Positions 16,710-24,936 of a stretch of DNA of 64,000 bases are shown in pieces. Source of the DNA: Pseudocoprococcus catus (GTDB lineage: Bacteria > Bacillota > Clostridia > Lachnospirales > Lachnospiraceae); assembly GCF_902381825.1 (NCBI RefSeq), contig NZ_LR698973.1, positions 1,231,739 through 1,295,738 of the forward strand, written 5' to 3'. Every line of letters begins with the position of its first letter. The first letter of the stretch is position 1. The translations under genes were made by a program, and so were the position numbers. Under the pieces are notes generated by a model that worked only from the letters and a program-made list of their open reading frames with translations, was not told the origin of the DNA and did not search any database.

Positions 16710-17183
16710 ATGGTGATTGAAAAGAAATATTATGATATTGCACAGCGTGAATTGGAAGAAATGCAAAGAGAAATTAATGCAGAAAAAGCGCAAATGTCAG
16801 AAGAAGAGATACTAGAGGATAAAAAATGGCATGATGAACAATTGGAAACAATTATTAAAAAGGCAGAAGCTCATATGCGTCGTTTTAAGAAAGTTCCAGA
16901 TCCTCAAAAAGTAGTGAAATTCACTTTTTTACAAAAAGATGCATTGGAAATTGCACGAAATATGCAGATGAATATAAAAACTGAGCGTAAAGAAGATGAT
17001 TTATGGGGGACGATAGAAATGTCATTTAATAATATGTGGTTTTTAGATTCGGCTCCTAGTGAATGGAAAGATATTTGGAATAACTTGATGAAAGAAGCTC
17101 AGAGAGTGTATATAGAAGCAAAAGATAACATGATCATGTATCAATATTATTATGATTTGGCGGTAGAAGTTCCTTGTGTGTAG
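16710..17183 (+). CDS. Hypothetical helical protein upstream of the type IIL RM enzyme
   Basis: A 157-residue protein. The first 70 residues are strongly charged and coiled-coil like (AQRELEEMQREINAEKAQMSEEEI); the rest contains several Trp (LWGTIEMSFNNMWFLDSAPSEWKDIWNNL). No family is recognised. The start is ATG 16710 after GGGAG. It lies 125 nt upstream of the restriction-modification gene, in the same direction, and may have its own promoter. A link with restriction-modification is only positional. Confidence 0.65.
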   Translation: MVIEKKYYDIAQRELEEMQREINAEKAQMSEEEILEDKKWHDEQLETIIKKAEAHMRRFKKVPDPQKVVKFTFLQKDALEIARNMQMNIKTERKEDDLWGTIEMSFNNMWFLDSAPSEWKDIWNNLMKEAQRVYIEAKDNMIMYQYYYDLAVEVPCV

Positions 17184-17308
17184 ACAAAATACAAATAATG
17201 ATATATGAATGCTGTTCTGTAATAATTTTATGATATACTGTGGATATGATATGTAAAAATAGTCGGAGAAAGATTGGTGAATGCACGATTATTTAGGAGG
17301 AAAAAAGC

Positions 17309-20107
17309 ATGACAGATGCAGAACAAAGAGAGGCTGCCCGTCAATTTGTAAACCGATGGATGGGAAAAGGGAAAGAAGATGAAGATGGACGTTCTTATTG
17401 GATTGATTTATTGACGAATGTTTTGGGAATGGATAATGTGACAGAACGTTTGAATTTTGAAAAGAAAGTTGTAATTGATGGAAATACAAAACGTATTGAT
17501 GTATATATTCCTGAAACACGAGTAATCATTGAACAGAAGAGTCTTGGAAAAGCATTGGATCAGAAAATCAGGAATTCAGGAGATGTTGATCTTACTCCAT
17601 TTGAACAGGCAGACAGATATAATGGGAAACTGACTTTTGATGAAAGAGCTCGATGGATTGTTACGTCAAATTTTGCTGAAATTTGGATTTATGATATGAA
17701 CCAGAAACAGCCAGAACCGACAAAGATTGCTTTAGATGAATTACAAAGCAAATATCCATTGTTGGACTTCTTGGTGAAAAAGGAAGTAAAGACAATATCG
17801 CATGAAATGGAAGTATCAATAAAAGCAGGAGGTATTGTTGGGCTTATTTATGATGCGTTTTTAAAACAATATCGTATACCAGATATTAAGGAAAAGGATG
17901 AAACATTTGAGCAGAAAGAAAAAAGAGAGCATAAACTAAAGAGCCTGAATGCTTTATGTGTGCGAATTGTTTTTTGCTTGTATGCAGAAGATGCTGGTAT
18001 TTTTGGAAAGAGAAATATGTTTCACGATTATTTGGAAACATATGAAGTAAAGGATTGCCGGAGAGCTTTAATAGAATTATTTAAGATATTGGATACACCT
18101 GTATCAGAGCGAGACGAGTATTTGGAAGAAGAACTTGCTCAGTTCCCATATGTAAATGGTGGGTTATTTGCTGATGAAACTATTGAGATACCACCTTTTA
18201 CAGAGGAAATTAAAGAATTACTTCTTACAAAAGCGTCAGAAGATTTTGACTGGAGTGATATTTCTCCAACTATATTTGGAGCGGTATTTGAATCTACATT
18301 AAATCCTGAGACCAGACGTTCAGGAGGAATGCATTATACATCTATTGAAAATATTCATAAAGTTATTAGTCCTCTTTTTTTGGAAGATTTGCAAAAGGAA
18401 TTTGATAGTGTTAGAGCAATTCAAGTGAAGCGTACCAGAGATAAAAAATTGGAAGAATTCCAAAATAAATTGGCATCACTTACATTTTTTGATCCTGCGT
18501 GTGGTTCCGGAAATTTCCTTACAGAAACATACCTGTCGCTTCGTCGTTTGGAGAATGAGGTGATAAGGGAAAAAGTTGGCGGACAAATGACATTGGTAGA
18601 GGTAAATAATCCAATTAGAGTTTCTATTCAGCAATTTTATGGAATAGAGATTAACGATTTTGCAGTTACAGTTGCAAAAACGGCTTTATGGATTGCAGAA
18701 TCTCAAATGTTGGAAGAAACGAAAAATATTGTGTATGGATTTAATGATGATTTTCTTCCTTTAAAGACATATGTAAATATCACAGAAGGAAATGCATTAA
18801 GAATTGATTGGAATGATGTAATTCCTGCAGAAAAATTATCGTTTATAATGGGAAATCCGCCATTTGTAGGAGCACGTTGGATGGCGTCGGAGCAGAAGGA
18901 AGATGTTGAGAAGATATTTGAAGGATGGAAGAGTATAGGAAATCTTGATTATGTTAGTTGCTGGTATAAAAAAGCGGCTGACTATATGGGAAATTATAAT
19001 ATCAGAGCAGCATTGGTATCAACTAATTCAATTACACAGGGAGAAAGTGTTTCGATTCTCTGGAAACCTCTTTTTGAATCAGGTCTACACATTGATTTTG
19101 CATACAGAACATTTATATGGGATAGTGAAGCGTCAATAAAAGCGCATGTTCATTGTGTAATTGTTGGCTTTAGTAGAGCTGTAAATAATAAGCAGAAAAT
19201 AATTTTTTCAGGTGAGAACACAATTCCGGCGAATAATATTAATGGATATTTGCTTGATGCAGAAAATATATTCATTGAAAAAAGAATGAAACCATTGTGT
19301 AATGTTCCTGAAATAGCATTAGGTGGGCAAGCAATTGATGGTGGATTTTTAATATTGACGGAAGAGGAAAAGGAAGAGTTTTTGGAAAAAGAACCACAGG
19401 CTTCTCCGTTTTTTAGACATTATATGATGGGAAAAGATTTTATTGATCGAAAGCCGAGATATTGTATTTGGCTTGTTGGAGCTGATCCTGGATTATTAAA
19501 AAAATGTCCGATGATATTAGAACGAGTGAATAAAGTACGTGAATTTAGACTTAGTAGTACAAGAGCGAACACAAAAAAAGCGGCTGAGAATCCAACTTTA
19601 TTTGCATCAATACTTGAACATAAAAATCAATATATTGCGATTCCCAAAGTTTCTTCTCAGAATCGTAGATATATTCCAATGGATTATTTAGATGGTGAAA
19701 TTATTCCGGGAGACAAATTATTCACTATGCCAAATGCATCATTTTATGAATTTGGTGTATTGATGTCGAATGTTCATATGGCATGGATGCGAGCAGTGTG
19801 TGGAAGATTAAAAAGTGATTATAGTTATTCAAACACAATAGTGTATAACAATTTCCCGTGGCCTGTAGTAACGGAGAAGAATCGGGAACAAATTGAAAAA
19901 TCGGCACAGGAAATTTTGAAAGCAAGAACATTATATCCGAATAGTAATCTTGCGGCTTTATATGATCCTTTAACAATGCCAGCCGAGTTACGGCGAGCAC
20001 ATACTGCAAATGATAAAGCTGTTATGGCTGCATATGGCTTTAGTACAAAAATGACGGAAGCAGATTGTGTGGGAGAGTTGATGAAATTATACCAGAAAAT
20101 GCAATGA
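17309..20107 (+). CDS. Type IIL (MmeI-like) restriction-modification enzyme
   Basis: Single-chain enzyme of 932 residues that both methylates and cuts DNA. The N-terminal nuclease has a PD-(D/E)xK core: Asp64 in RIDVYIP and Glu75-x-Lys77 in IIEQKS. A helical linker follows, then an adenine-N6 methyltransferase with motif I FFDPACGSGNF (about residue 393) and motif IV GNPPF (about residue 514), then a target-recognition region (about 620-840) and C-terminal helices. This order matches MmeI-family enzymes, which use one recognition domain for both activities. The start is ATG 17309 behind TAGGAGG. It is the main cargo of the island, likely giving host defence or island maintenance. The recognition sequence cannot be read from the protein. 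Confidence 0.9.
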   Translation: MTDAEQREAARQFVNRWMGKGKEDEDGRSYWIDLLTNVLGMDNVTERLNFEKKVVIDGNTKRIDVYIPETRVIIEQKSLGKALDQKIRNSGDVDLTPFEQADRYNGKLTFDERARWIVTSNFAEIWIYDMNQKQPEPTKIALDELQSKYPLLDFLVKKEVKTISHEMEVSIKAGGIVGLIYDAFLKQYRIPDIKEKDETFEQKEKREHKLKSLNALCVRIVFCLYAEDAGIFGKRNMFHDYLETYEVKDCRRALIELFKILDTPVSERDEYLEEELAQFPYVNGGLFADETIEIPPFTEEIKELLLTKASEDFDWSDISPTIFGAVFESTLNPETRRSGGMHYTSIENIHKVISPLFLEDLQKEFDSVRAIQVKRTRDKKLEEFQNKLASLTFFDPACGSGNFLTETYLSLRRLENEVIREKVGGQMTLVEVNNPIRVSIQQFYGIEINDFAVTVAKTALWIAESQMLEETKNIVYGFNDDFLPLKTYVNITEGNALRIDWNDVIPAEKLSFIMGNPPFVGARWMASEQKEDVEKIFEGWKSIGNLDYVSCWYKKAADYMGNYNIRAALVSTNSITQGESVSILWKPLFESGLHIDFAYRTFIWDSEASIKAHVHCVIVGFSRAVNNKQKIIFSGENTIPANNINGYLLDAENIFIEKRMKPLCNVPEIALGGQAIDGGFLILTEEEKEEFLEKEPQASPFFRHYMMGKDFIDRKPRYCIWLVGADPGLLKKCPMILERVNKVREFRLSSTRANTKKAAENPTLFASILEHKNQYIAIPKVSSQNRRYIPMDYLDGEIIPGDKLFTMPNASFYEFGVLMSNVHMAWMRAVCGRLKSDYSYSNTIVYNNFPWPVVTEKNREQIEKSAQEILKARTLYPNSNLAALYDPLTMPAELRRAHTANDKAVMAAYGFSTKMTEADCVGELMKLYQKMQ

Positions 20108-20187
20108 TAAAAGTTTATAGAGCTGTTTTTTTGCTCAAAGTAAAATATTTGAAAACATAGAATATTCCAAATCCATAAAAGATGAAT

Positions 20188-20251
20188 AAAAACCAATATG
20201 GGAATTTTACAGGTGTTACAAAATTTGTAAAATTTTCATATTGGTTTTTTT
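20188..20251 (+). terminator. Strong terminator after the RM gene
   Basis: A long stem (20188-20200 with 20237-20251, plus the inner pair AATTTTAC/GTAAAATT) is followed by a T-run. It lies about 80 nt after the type IIL gene stop. Confidence 0.8.
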
Positions 20252-20355
20252 GTAATATGTAAAAATTATAAATTTGGATATCGAGTAAGGTTTCGGATTT
20301 TTGATTTTTATGTATTTTTCAATTTTGGATATGGCTCCGAAATTGGCAATTTTGC

Positions 20356-20451
20356 GGAAGTGTATCCACACTTCCTGTCCTTGCTGTTTTTATAATCACA
20401 TGGTGATTTCACAGGGATATAGGGCTGTTTAGCCTATTTTTTCTCCCTGTG
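20356..20451 (+). other. Hairpin-rich non-coding segment
   Basis: GGAAGTGT-ATCC-ACACTTCC (20356-20375) is a perfect 8-bp hairpin. CACAGGGA (20410-20417) and TCCCTGTG (20444-20451) form a second stem enclosing a smaller hairpin and six T. No open frame covers the segment. Together with the following repeats it makes about 450 nt of folded, non-coding DNA between the RM gene and the mobilisation remnants. An RNA product is possible; no known RNA family is recognised. Confidence 0.4.
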
Positions 20452-20524
20452 CTGTGACCGAAGAAATTCGAGGAACCAATTATATATTTATGCTGAATGT
20501 GAGGAACTGGGGAGCACAATCCTC

Positions 20525-20597
20525 AGCAAGAATCCTACATCCGGAAAATATCATATTGCTAAAATAGCGATATGGTATTACCGGGGTGGATCTTGCT
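20525..20597 (+). repeat. Structured non-coding repeat, unit 1
   Basis: The outer stem is AGCAAGAATCC (20525-20535) with GGATCTTGCT (20588-20597). A CCGG/CCGG clamp (20541-20544, 20581-20584) follows, then a 13-bp inner hairpin (20548-20560 with 20566-20578) whose two non-Watson-Crick positions are G-U. It is preceded by a short TGGGGA element. The layout repeats at 20652. Confidence 0.6.
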
Positions 20598-20651
20598 CTA
20601 GTGTGTACTGAGACCTCGGCATAAATAGAAAAATGGGTTTGGGGAATCTCC

Positions 20652-20722
20652 AGCAAGATGAAAACCTGATGAGAGAATATTGTGATGAAAGACAATATTG
20701 TTAAACACAGGTGGATCTTGCT
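20652..20722 (+). repeat. Structured non-coding repeat, unit 2
   Basis: The outer stem is AGCAAGAT (20652-20659) with ATCTTGCT (20715-20722), then CCTG/CAGG (20665-20668, 20708-20711) and a perfect inner hairpin AATATTGT/ACAATATT (20676-20683, 20692-20699). The right arm shares GGTGGATCTTGCTCT with unit 1, and TGGGGA also precedes it. The inner stems differ in sequence but keep pairing, which points to selection on structure. Confidence 0.6.
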
Positions 20723-20912
20723 CTGGGGTAAGAAAGAAGTATCTTTATATTATCAAAATGATATTTGGAGTTTATGTTGTTGGAAAGTCGTAAGCAGGAA
20801 GATAACTTCAAGTTGTTGGTGCAAATATAATGAATAGAAGTGTCCAGTACATTTTTGGTGATGGGTATTTTGGTGGAATCCATTTTTATTTATTTTTGAA
20901 TAATAAAATTTT

Positions 20913-21029
20913 GAATCTGCAGCCGATTCTGCCTGCCGGACAATGTTTTTAGATATCTGTAAACGTCACGGACTGAAACTTGATGAAGAACCATCGGATG
21001 ATGGAAGAAAGTATTTGGAAACACGATAG
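20913..21029 (+). pseudogene. Fragment of a mobilisation-type protein
   Basis: A short open stretch reads TMFLDICKRHGLKLDEEPSD and ends at TAG 21027 after GRKYLETR. I tentatively place it as a remnant of a plasmid/transposon mobilisation protein, because such proteins accompany tnpW in Tn4451-like elements and the next gene is tnpW-like. There is no start, no ribosome site and no rest of the gene. Between 21030 and 21349 I see only further broken frames and a few short hairpins. Confidence 0.35.
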
Positions 21030-21349
21030 AAGCAAACGCTGTACTTATCGTCTTGTCTGGCAGGGAAGATTATTAGGCATTAACCAGAGAGATATCGGCA
21101 GAGAAAACAGAAGTGATAGACAATGATATTTGTTAGATATGCTTCTTGTCGTTGGCTGCATCATATTAAAACGCTTTTTACGTTAAAAAAGTGCTGTGAT
21201 CACAAGGCTTTTTGCAAGCAAAAATGAAAAGGCTATATATAGGTAGCCTGTGAAACTGGAAGTGCCCATTTTGGGCCTGATTTAAAGAATAATGTTCTGA
21301 CAGAGACCAATGGAATGACTCTCTGCTGGGGCTCCAAAAGAAAGGAAAA

Positions 21350-21523
21350 ATGATTATGGAAAAAATGATGAATACAAAAACAGAGGGTAACACATTTACA
21401 AAGAAAATCGGGCAGACAGTCTATGTTGTCCGTTATCATTTCAATGAAAATGCAAAGGAAACAATGCAGGAGAAGATTAACCGGATGCTGGTTACAGAAG
21501 CAAGTCGACAGGCAGTGTATTAA
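21350..21523 (+). CDS. tnpW: TnpW-like transposon-encoded small protein
   Basis: A 57-residue protein, too short for most gene finders. It starts at ATG 21350 behind AAAGGAAAA. The core TVYVVRYHFNENAKETMQEK matches the pattern of TnpW proteins of Tn4451-like elements (IGxTxYxVxxxFxxxAxETxxxKxxRL). The role of TnpW is unknown; in relatives it lies near tnpX and mobilisation genes. Here it stands alone after the mobilisation fragment, so it is probably a relic of an older transposon. Confidence 0.7.
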   Translation: MIMEKMMNTKTEGNTFTKKIGQTVYVVRYHFNENAKETMQEKINRMLVTEASRQAVY

Positions 21524-21690
21524 AATTAGGTGGATGTAATTGAAGAAAAAATATGATATCATGTGAGTAACAAATCGGGATTTGGCAGATGTAAAAGGAT
21601 TTTGACACGCATAATAAGTGATGTCAAAGCTATTTTGTAGACAATAGTGAGTGTTTTTCCTACAATAAAAGTGCAAGGAGGTATAGTGGC

Positions 21691-22344
21691 ATGGAGCATG
21701 ATATTGGATGCAAAATCAAGGAAGCCCGAATTGAAAAAAAGCTGACGCAAGAACAGGTTGCCGAATTGTTGGGTGTGAGTCGTCAGACCATCTCAAATTG
21801 GGAAAATGAAAAATCCTATCCAGATATTATCAGCGTCATTAAAATGAGCGAATGCTACGATGTCTCTCTTGACTATCTATTGAAAGGAGAACGAAAAATG
21901 AAAAGCTATTATGATTATCTTGAAGAAAGTACGAATGTTGTGAAAAGCAATGCCAACAGAAACAAGATTATTACGATTCTCTCCTATCTCTTGATTTGGG
22001 CGTTTGCAATGATAGTGTTCTGGTTTTTTACAAGTGGAAGTGACGCTATGGGTTACAGTTTGATGTTTCTTTGGTTTATTCTTCCTATATCCACATTTAT
22101 TGTATCTATTGTTATTGGTAAAAATAACTTTTGGGGAAAAGGAAAATGGGCATTCACTCTTTTCTTTGGCGTAATGTATATGCTTGCTGAATATGGCACA
22201 TTCAAAATGGCAAACAACATTGCTTTTAACAAACTGAATACCCCTGACTTGGGAATGATTGTAGCCGGAGCAATAATCTCTGCAATCGGTATGTTGGTAG
22301 GTTCACTGTGGAATAAGAAACGCCACAATCAAAAAAATAAGTAA
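21691..22344 (+). CDS. XRE-family regulator fused to membrane segments
   Basis: A 217-residue protein with an N-terminal Cro/CI helix-turn-helix (about residues 5-60: LTQEQVAELLGVSRQTISNWE) followed by a linker and four predicted membrane helices (about 90-112, 118-140, 150-168, 185-205). The start is ATG 21691 with AAGGAGG upstream. Membrane-tethered XRE regulators of this shape are common in Firmicutes and probably sense membrane or envelope conditions. It is followed by a good terminator. Its targets are unknown. Confidence 0.85.
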   Translation: MEHDIGCKIKEARIEKKLTQEQVAELLGVSRQTISNWENEKSYPDIISVIKMSECYDVSLDYLLKGERKMKSYYDYLEESTNVVKSNANRNKIITILSYLLIWAFAMIVFWFFTSGSDAMGYSLMFLWFILPISTFIVSIVIGKNNFWGKGKWAFTLFFGVMYMLAEYGTFKMANNIAFNKLNTPDLGMIVAGAIISAIGMLVGSLWNKKRHNQKNK

Positions 22345-22395
22345 CAAGAAAAATTCAAGTTTGTAGAATTCAAAAATTTAATATGAAATGTGAGA

Positions 22396-22433
22396 TAGAG
22401 CGTATGGAAATAATCTATACGTTCTATTTTTTT
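22396..22433 (+). terminator. Terminator after the membrane XRE gene
   Basis: TAGAGCGTAT (22396-22405) pairs with ATACGTTCTA (22417-22426), with one G-U, and is followed by seven T. Confidence 0.85.
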
Positions 22434-22587
22434 GCCTTTTTTGAAAAAGTGATTAAAAAACTATTGACATTTTGTTACTGGTAGAAGCAGATGGTTATAA
22501 AAAGCTTTTGATAACTATGAGTGCAAAAACAGATAGCTGCGAAAGTTTATTATGAGCTAATAGCAAAATTTGATATTTTGTGATATT

Positions 22588-22682
22588 GAGGGTATGGGGA
22601 ATCGTAATCTCCATTAAGTTCGTCAGAGAATCATAATCCAGAAATGGGATTTTGAGTTACTCTAGGCGATACTTGCTTTAGA
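22588..22682 (+). repeat. Structured non-coding repeat, degenerate unit 3
   Basis: Shares, in order, GGGTATGGGGAATC and TCTCCATTAAG, then TCAGAGAATC and finally CGATACTTGCTTTAG with units 1 and 2 (unit 2 has GGGTTTGGGGAATCTCC, then GATGAGAGAAT and GGATCTTGCTCTGG). The outer stem is partly lost. The rest of 22434-22776 contains no gene. Confidence 0.4.
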
Positions 22683-22727
22683 AAATGATTTGCCATAATG
22701 AGTTAGAACATGGGAGGAGGAAGCGTT

Positions 22728-22759
22728 AAAAAAAGAGAGAGCCATAAGCAACTCTCTCT
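22728..22759 (-). terminator. Terminator of the minus-strand regulator
   Basis: AGAGAGA (22734-22740) pairs with TCTCTCT (22753-22759). On the minus strand the stem is followed by a run of seven T (A-run 22728-22734), 18 nt beyond the stop of the regulator gene. Confidence 0.75.
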
Positions 22760-22776
22760 GTGATAAAATTAAAAAG

Positions 22777-23574
22777 TTATAGTATCAGTGATTCGGTAAG
22801 ATTACAAAAATCCTTAACAGGAATATTTTCTTTAAGTGGTAAAGCTGTCTCTAAAAAGGTTTCGTCTGCAAATCTTTCGAGTTCAGAATCAAAATGTATA
22901 ATTGAAGCATTTGTATTTAATTGGTATGGTGGAATTGTAACAAAATAATCATAATCTTCGTAAGAAGGAGTGGCGCAAGAAACTTTAATTTTTCCGTCCA
23001 ATTTCAATTTTGCAAATTCTCCATAAATGGCAGTTAAGGCTTTTTTTCTTTCTTCATCAGAAGTAATTCTATCTACATATCTAATATACCAATAATCTAT
23101 ATTTCCCTCTTTTAATTCAATTAAATAATCGTATGATCTGGGCGTTCCAGATTTTATTGTCCATTCAACTTTATGCAGACTTGTCATCATGGAAAGTCCA
23201 CGCATTAAAGTAGAAAAAAACTTTTCATGCACCTGAACAGTAGAGAGATCCAGAGAAAATCCATTGTCTGCAATTATCTTTTTTCGTTCCCGTATTTTCT
23301 TAGAAGAATATCCCGTTGCATCATATAATTCTTGGATAAGTTCTGGATCATCAATGGCTTTTGCAATTTTATCAATAGTGCTTTTATATGGTCTTCCAGA
23401 TCGGGCACCGTTGAGCATTCGTGAAATGGTTGCATTATTTAAGCCTGTTTGTTCAGATAATTCTTTTTGTGTTTTTTTCTGTAAAATGATTTGAAGTATA
23501 TTGATGAATCTTTCCTGATCGTAAACGCTGTCAGGATTTATTAGTGTGCCTGAATTTGATATAAATTCGTTCAT
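22777..23574 (-). CDS. XRE-family regulator divergent from the recombinase trio
   Basis: A 265-residue protein. The N-terminal helix-turn-helix (about residues 35-85: TQKELSEQTGLNNATISRMLNG) is followed by a basic linker (SSKKIRERKK) and a C-terminal domain of about 150 residues that may be an effector or nuclease-like fold (the segment YDYLIELKEGNIDYWYIRYV has acidic residues on strands); I cannot name it. The start is ATG 23574 behind GGAG. It is divergent from the tyrosine recombinase operon, and three copies of one 16-bp sequence lie between and at the two starts, so it is probably the repressor that controls excision. Confidence 0.75.
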   Translation of the reverse strand: MNEFISNSGTLINPDSVYDQERFINILQIILQKKTQKELSEQTGLNNATISRMLNGARSGRPYKSTIDKIAKAIDDPELIQELYDATGYSSKKIRERKKIIADNGFSLDLSTVQVHEKFFSTLMRGLSMMTSLHKVEWTIKSGTPRSYDYLIELKEGNIDYWYIRYVDRITSDEERKKALTAIYGEFAKLKLDGKIKVSCATPSYEDYDYFVTIPPYQLNTNASIIHFDSELERFADETFLETALPLKENIPVKDFCNLTESLIL

Positions 23575-23586
23575 TCAAATCTCCTC

Positions 23587-23781
23587 TTGACTTCTTTGAC
23601 TTTGTATAAATTGACTTCTTGTATTTTATCTTATCAATTATATCCCTAAAAATCAATTTAAAACATAAAGAAATCAAAAAATGCTTTATTGATATTCTTG
23701 CAAAAGTCAAAGAAGTCAAAAACGTAATTGACATTTTGACATCTTTGTGTATAATGTAAATCAAGAAGTCAAAGAAGTCAA
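23587..23781. promoter_or_regulatory. Divergent control region with three 16-bp operator copies
   Basis: AAGTCAAAGAAGTCAA occurs at 23704-23719 and 23766-23781, and in reverse orientation at 23587-23602; further half copies lie at about 23610. Each copy is itself a 9-bp tandem (AAGTCAAAG repeated). A promoter, TTGACA (23728-23733)-16 bp-TATAAT (23750-23755), lies between two copies and faces the recombinase genes. Repressor binding would block that promoter. Confidence 0.8.
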
Positions 23782-23814
23782 ATGAATCAAAAAGAAAGGA
23801 AGGAGGGCTGTGGA

Positions 23815-24918
23815 TTGAAATATAGGGTTGTTTCGATTTTGAAAGATAATAGACCACGTTTTTTGATTATTTCTGATATTGAAGAAATTGAAATCCTTCC
23901 ATCAAAGTATTTGAAGCATCTGGATCAGATTAATGCTTCTCCGAATACTGTAAAATCTGCAGCTTTCGCACTTTCATATTATTACAATTTTCTGCAGGAG
24001 CAAACGATAGGATTGGATGAGATTATATTGCGATCCTATTCAGAGCAGAATAAACATTTTATTGATTTCTTGTATTGGGTTAAGAGTGGAAAGCATACTG
24101 AGCATAACACACAGACGAGCAATAAGACCTGCAATATGTATCTTGGTGCAGTCTTCAGATACTACCAGTTTTTGGCACTGGAAGATGTTTTGCCAATGCT
24201 TAAAGTCTTACGAGTAAAAAAAGTATCGTATTTTGACAGTATGGGAGTAAATCATCAAAATGCAGTGAATTCGTTTAAAGGTTTCTTCAAAGAAGAAGAA
24301 CCTAATCTGGAAGAAATAACATCCGAAGAAATACAGGAACTGATAAATGCCTGTACGAATGATAGAGATCGATTGCTGATAGCAATGATGGCAGAAACCG
24401 GTCTTAGATTAGGGGAAATTCTGGGAATCCATTATACCGAAGATATTGATTTTGAAAGAAGGACGGTTCGGGTAAGGTATCGTGAATCCAATACCAACTT
24501 GGCAAGAGCAAAAAATGCAGAATATAGAATGGCTTTGTTAAGTAATACAACTTTTGAGTTCTTGGTTAAGTACATTTCTGATAACCGAAAAAGTCTGATG
24601 AACTCGGAGTATCTATTTACAAAATTGACAGGAAAAAACAAAGGAGAGCCATTAGATGCGGATTCTGTGTATAGCATGTTGAAAAGGCTATCCAAAAAAA
24701 CGGATATCAATTCCCATCCGCATCAGCTCCGACACTATTTTGCGGAGGAAAGAAGAAAAGAAGGGTGGGATTTGAATGACATTCGTTTTGCCCTGGGGCA
24801 TAAGAAAGTCGAAACTACCATTAAATACTTGGGTGAAAATAATGAACGATTGATAGAAGCGACAGATCAATACTACTCAAATAATGAAGATTTATACCAA
24901 ATTGCAGATTTTCTGTAA
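23815..24918 (+). CDS. Tyrosine recombinase 1 of a recombinase trio (TnpA-like)
   Basis: Site-specific recombinase of about 367 residues. It has an N-terminal SAM-like core-binding domain and a C-terminal catalytic domain with Arg in TGLRLGEILG, then HPHQLRHYFA (H-x-x-R), LGHKK (second His) and the Tyr nucleophile in TTIKYLG. The frame is open from ATG 23782, but that codon abuts an operator copy and lacks a ribosome site; TTG 23815 has GGAGGG seven nt upstream. It is first in a row of three recombinase genes, as in Tn554-like elements and recombinase-in-trio elements, where all are needed for transposition. Confidence 0.88.
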   Translation: MKYRVVSILKDNRPRFLIISDIEEIEILPSKYLKHLDQINASPNTVKSAAFALSYYYNFLQEQTIGLDEIILRSYSEQNKHFIDFLYWVKSGKHTEHNTQTSNKTCNMYLGAVFRYYQFLALEDVLPMLKVLRVKKVSYFDSMGVNHQNAVNSFKGFFKEEEPNLEEITSEEIQELINACTNDRDRLLIAMMAETGLRLGEILGIHYTEDIDFERRTVRVRYRESNTNLARAKNAEYRMALLSNTTFEFLVKYISDNRKSLMNSEYLFTKLTGKNKGEPLDADSVYSMLKRLSKKTDINSHPHQLRHYFAEERRKEGWDLNDIRFALGHKKVETTIKYLGENNERLIEATDQYYSNNEDLYQIADFL

Positions 24919-24936
24919 AAGGAAGGAGGGATTACC

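Noticed and set aside
20525..20722. Short CRISPR-like array
   Set aside because: The repeated parts are imperfect, hairpin-shaped and not separated by constant-length spacers; no cas gene is nearby.
23782..23814. ATG 23782 as start of recombinase 1
   Set aside because: It abuts an operator copy and lacks a ribosome site; TTG 23815 has GGAGGG at good distance.
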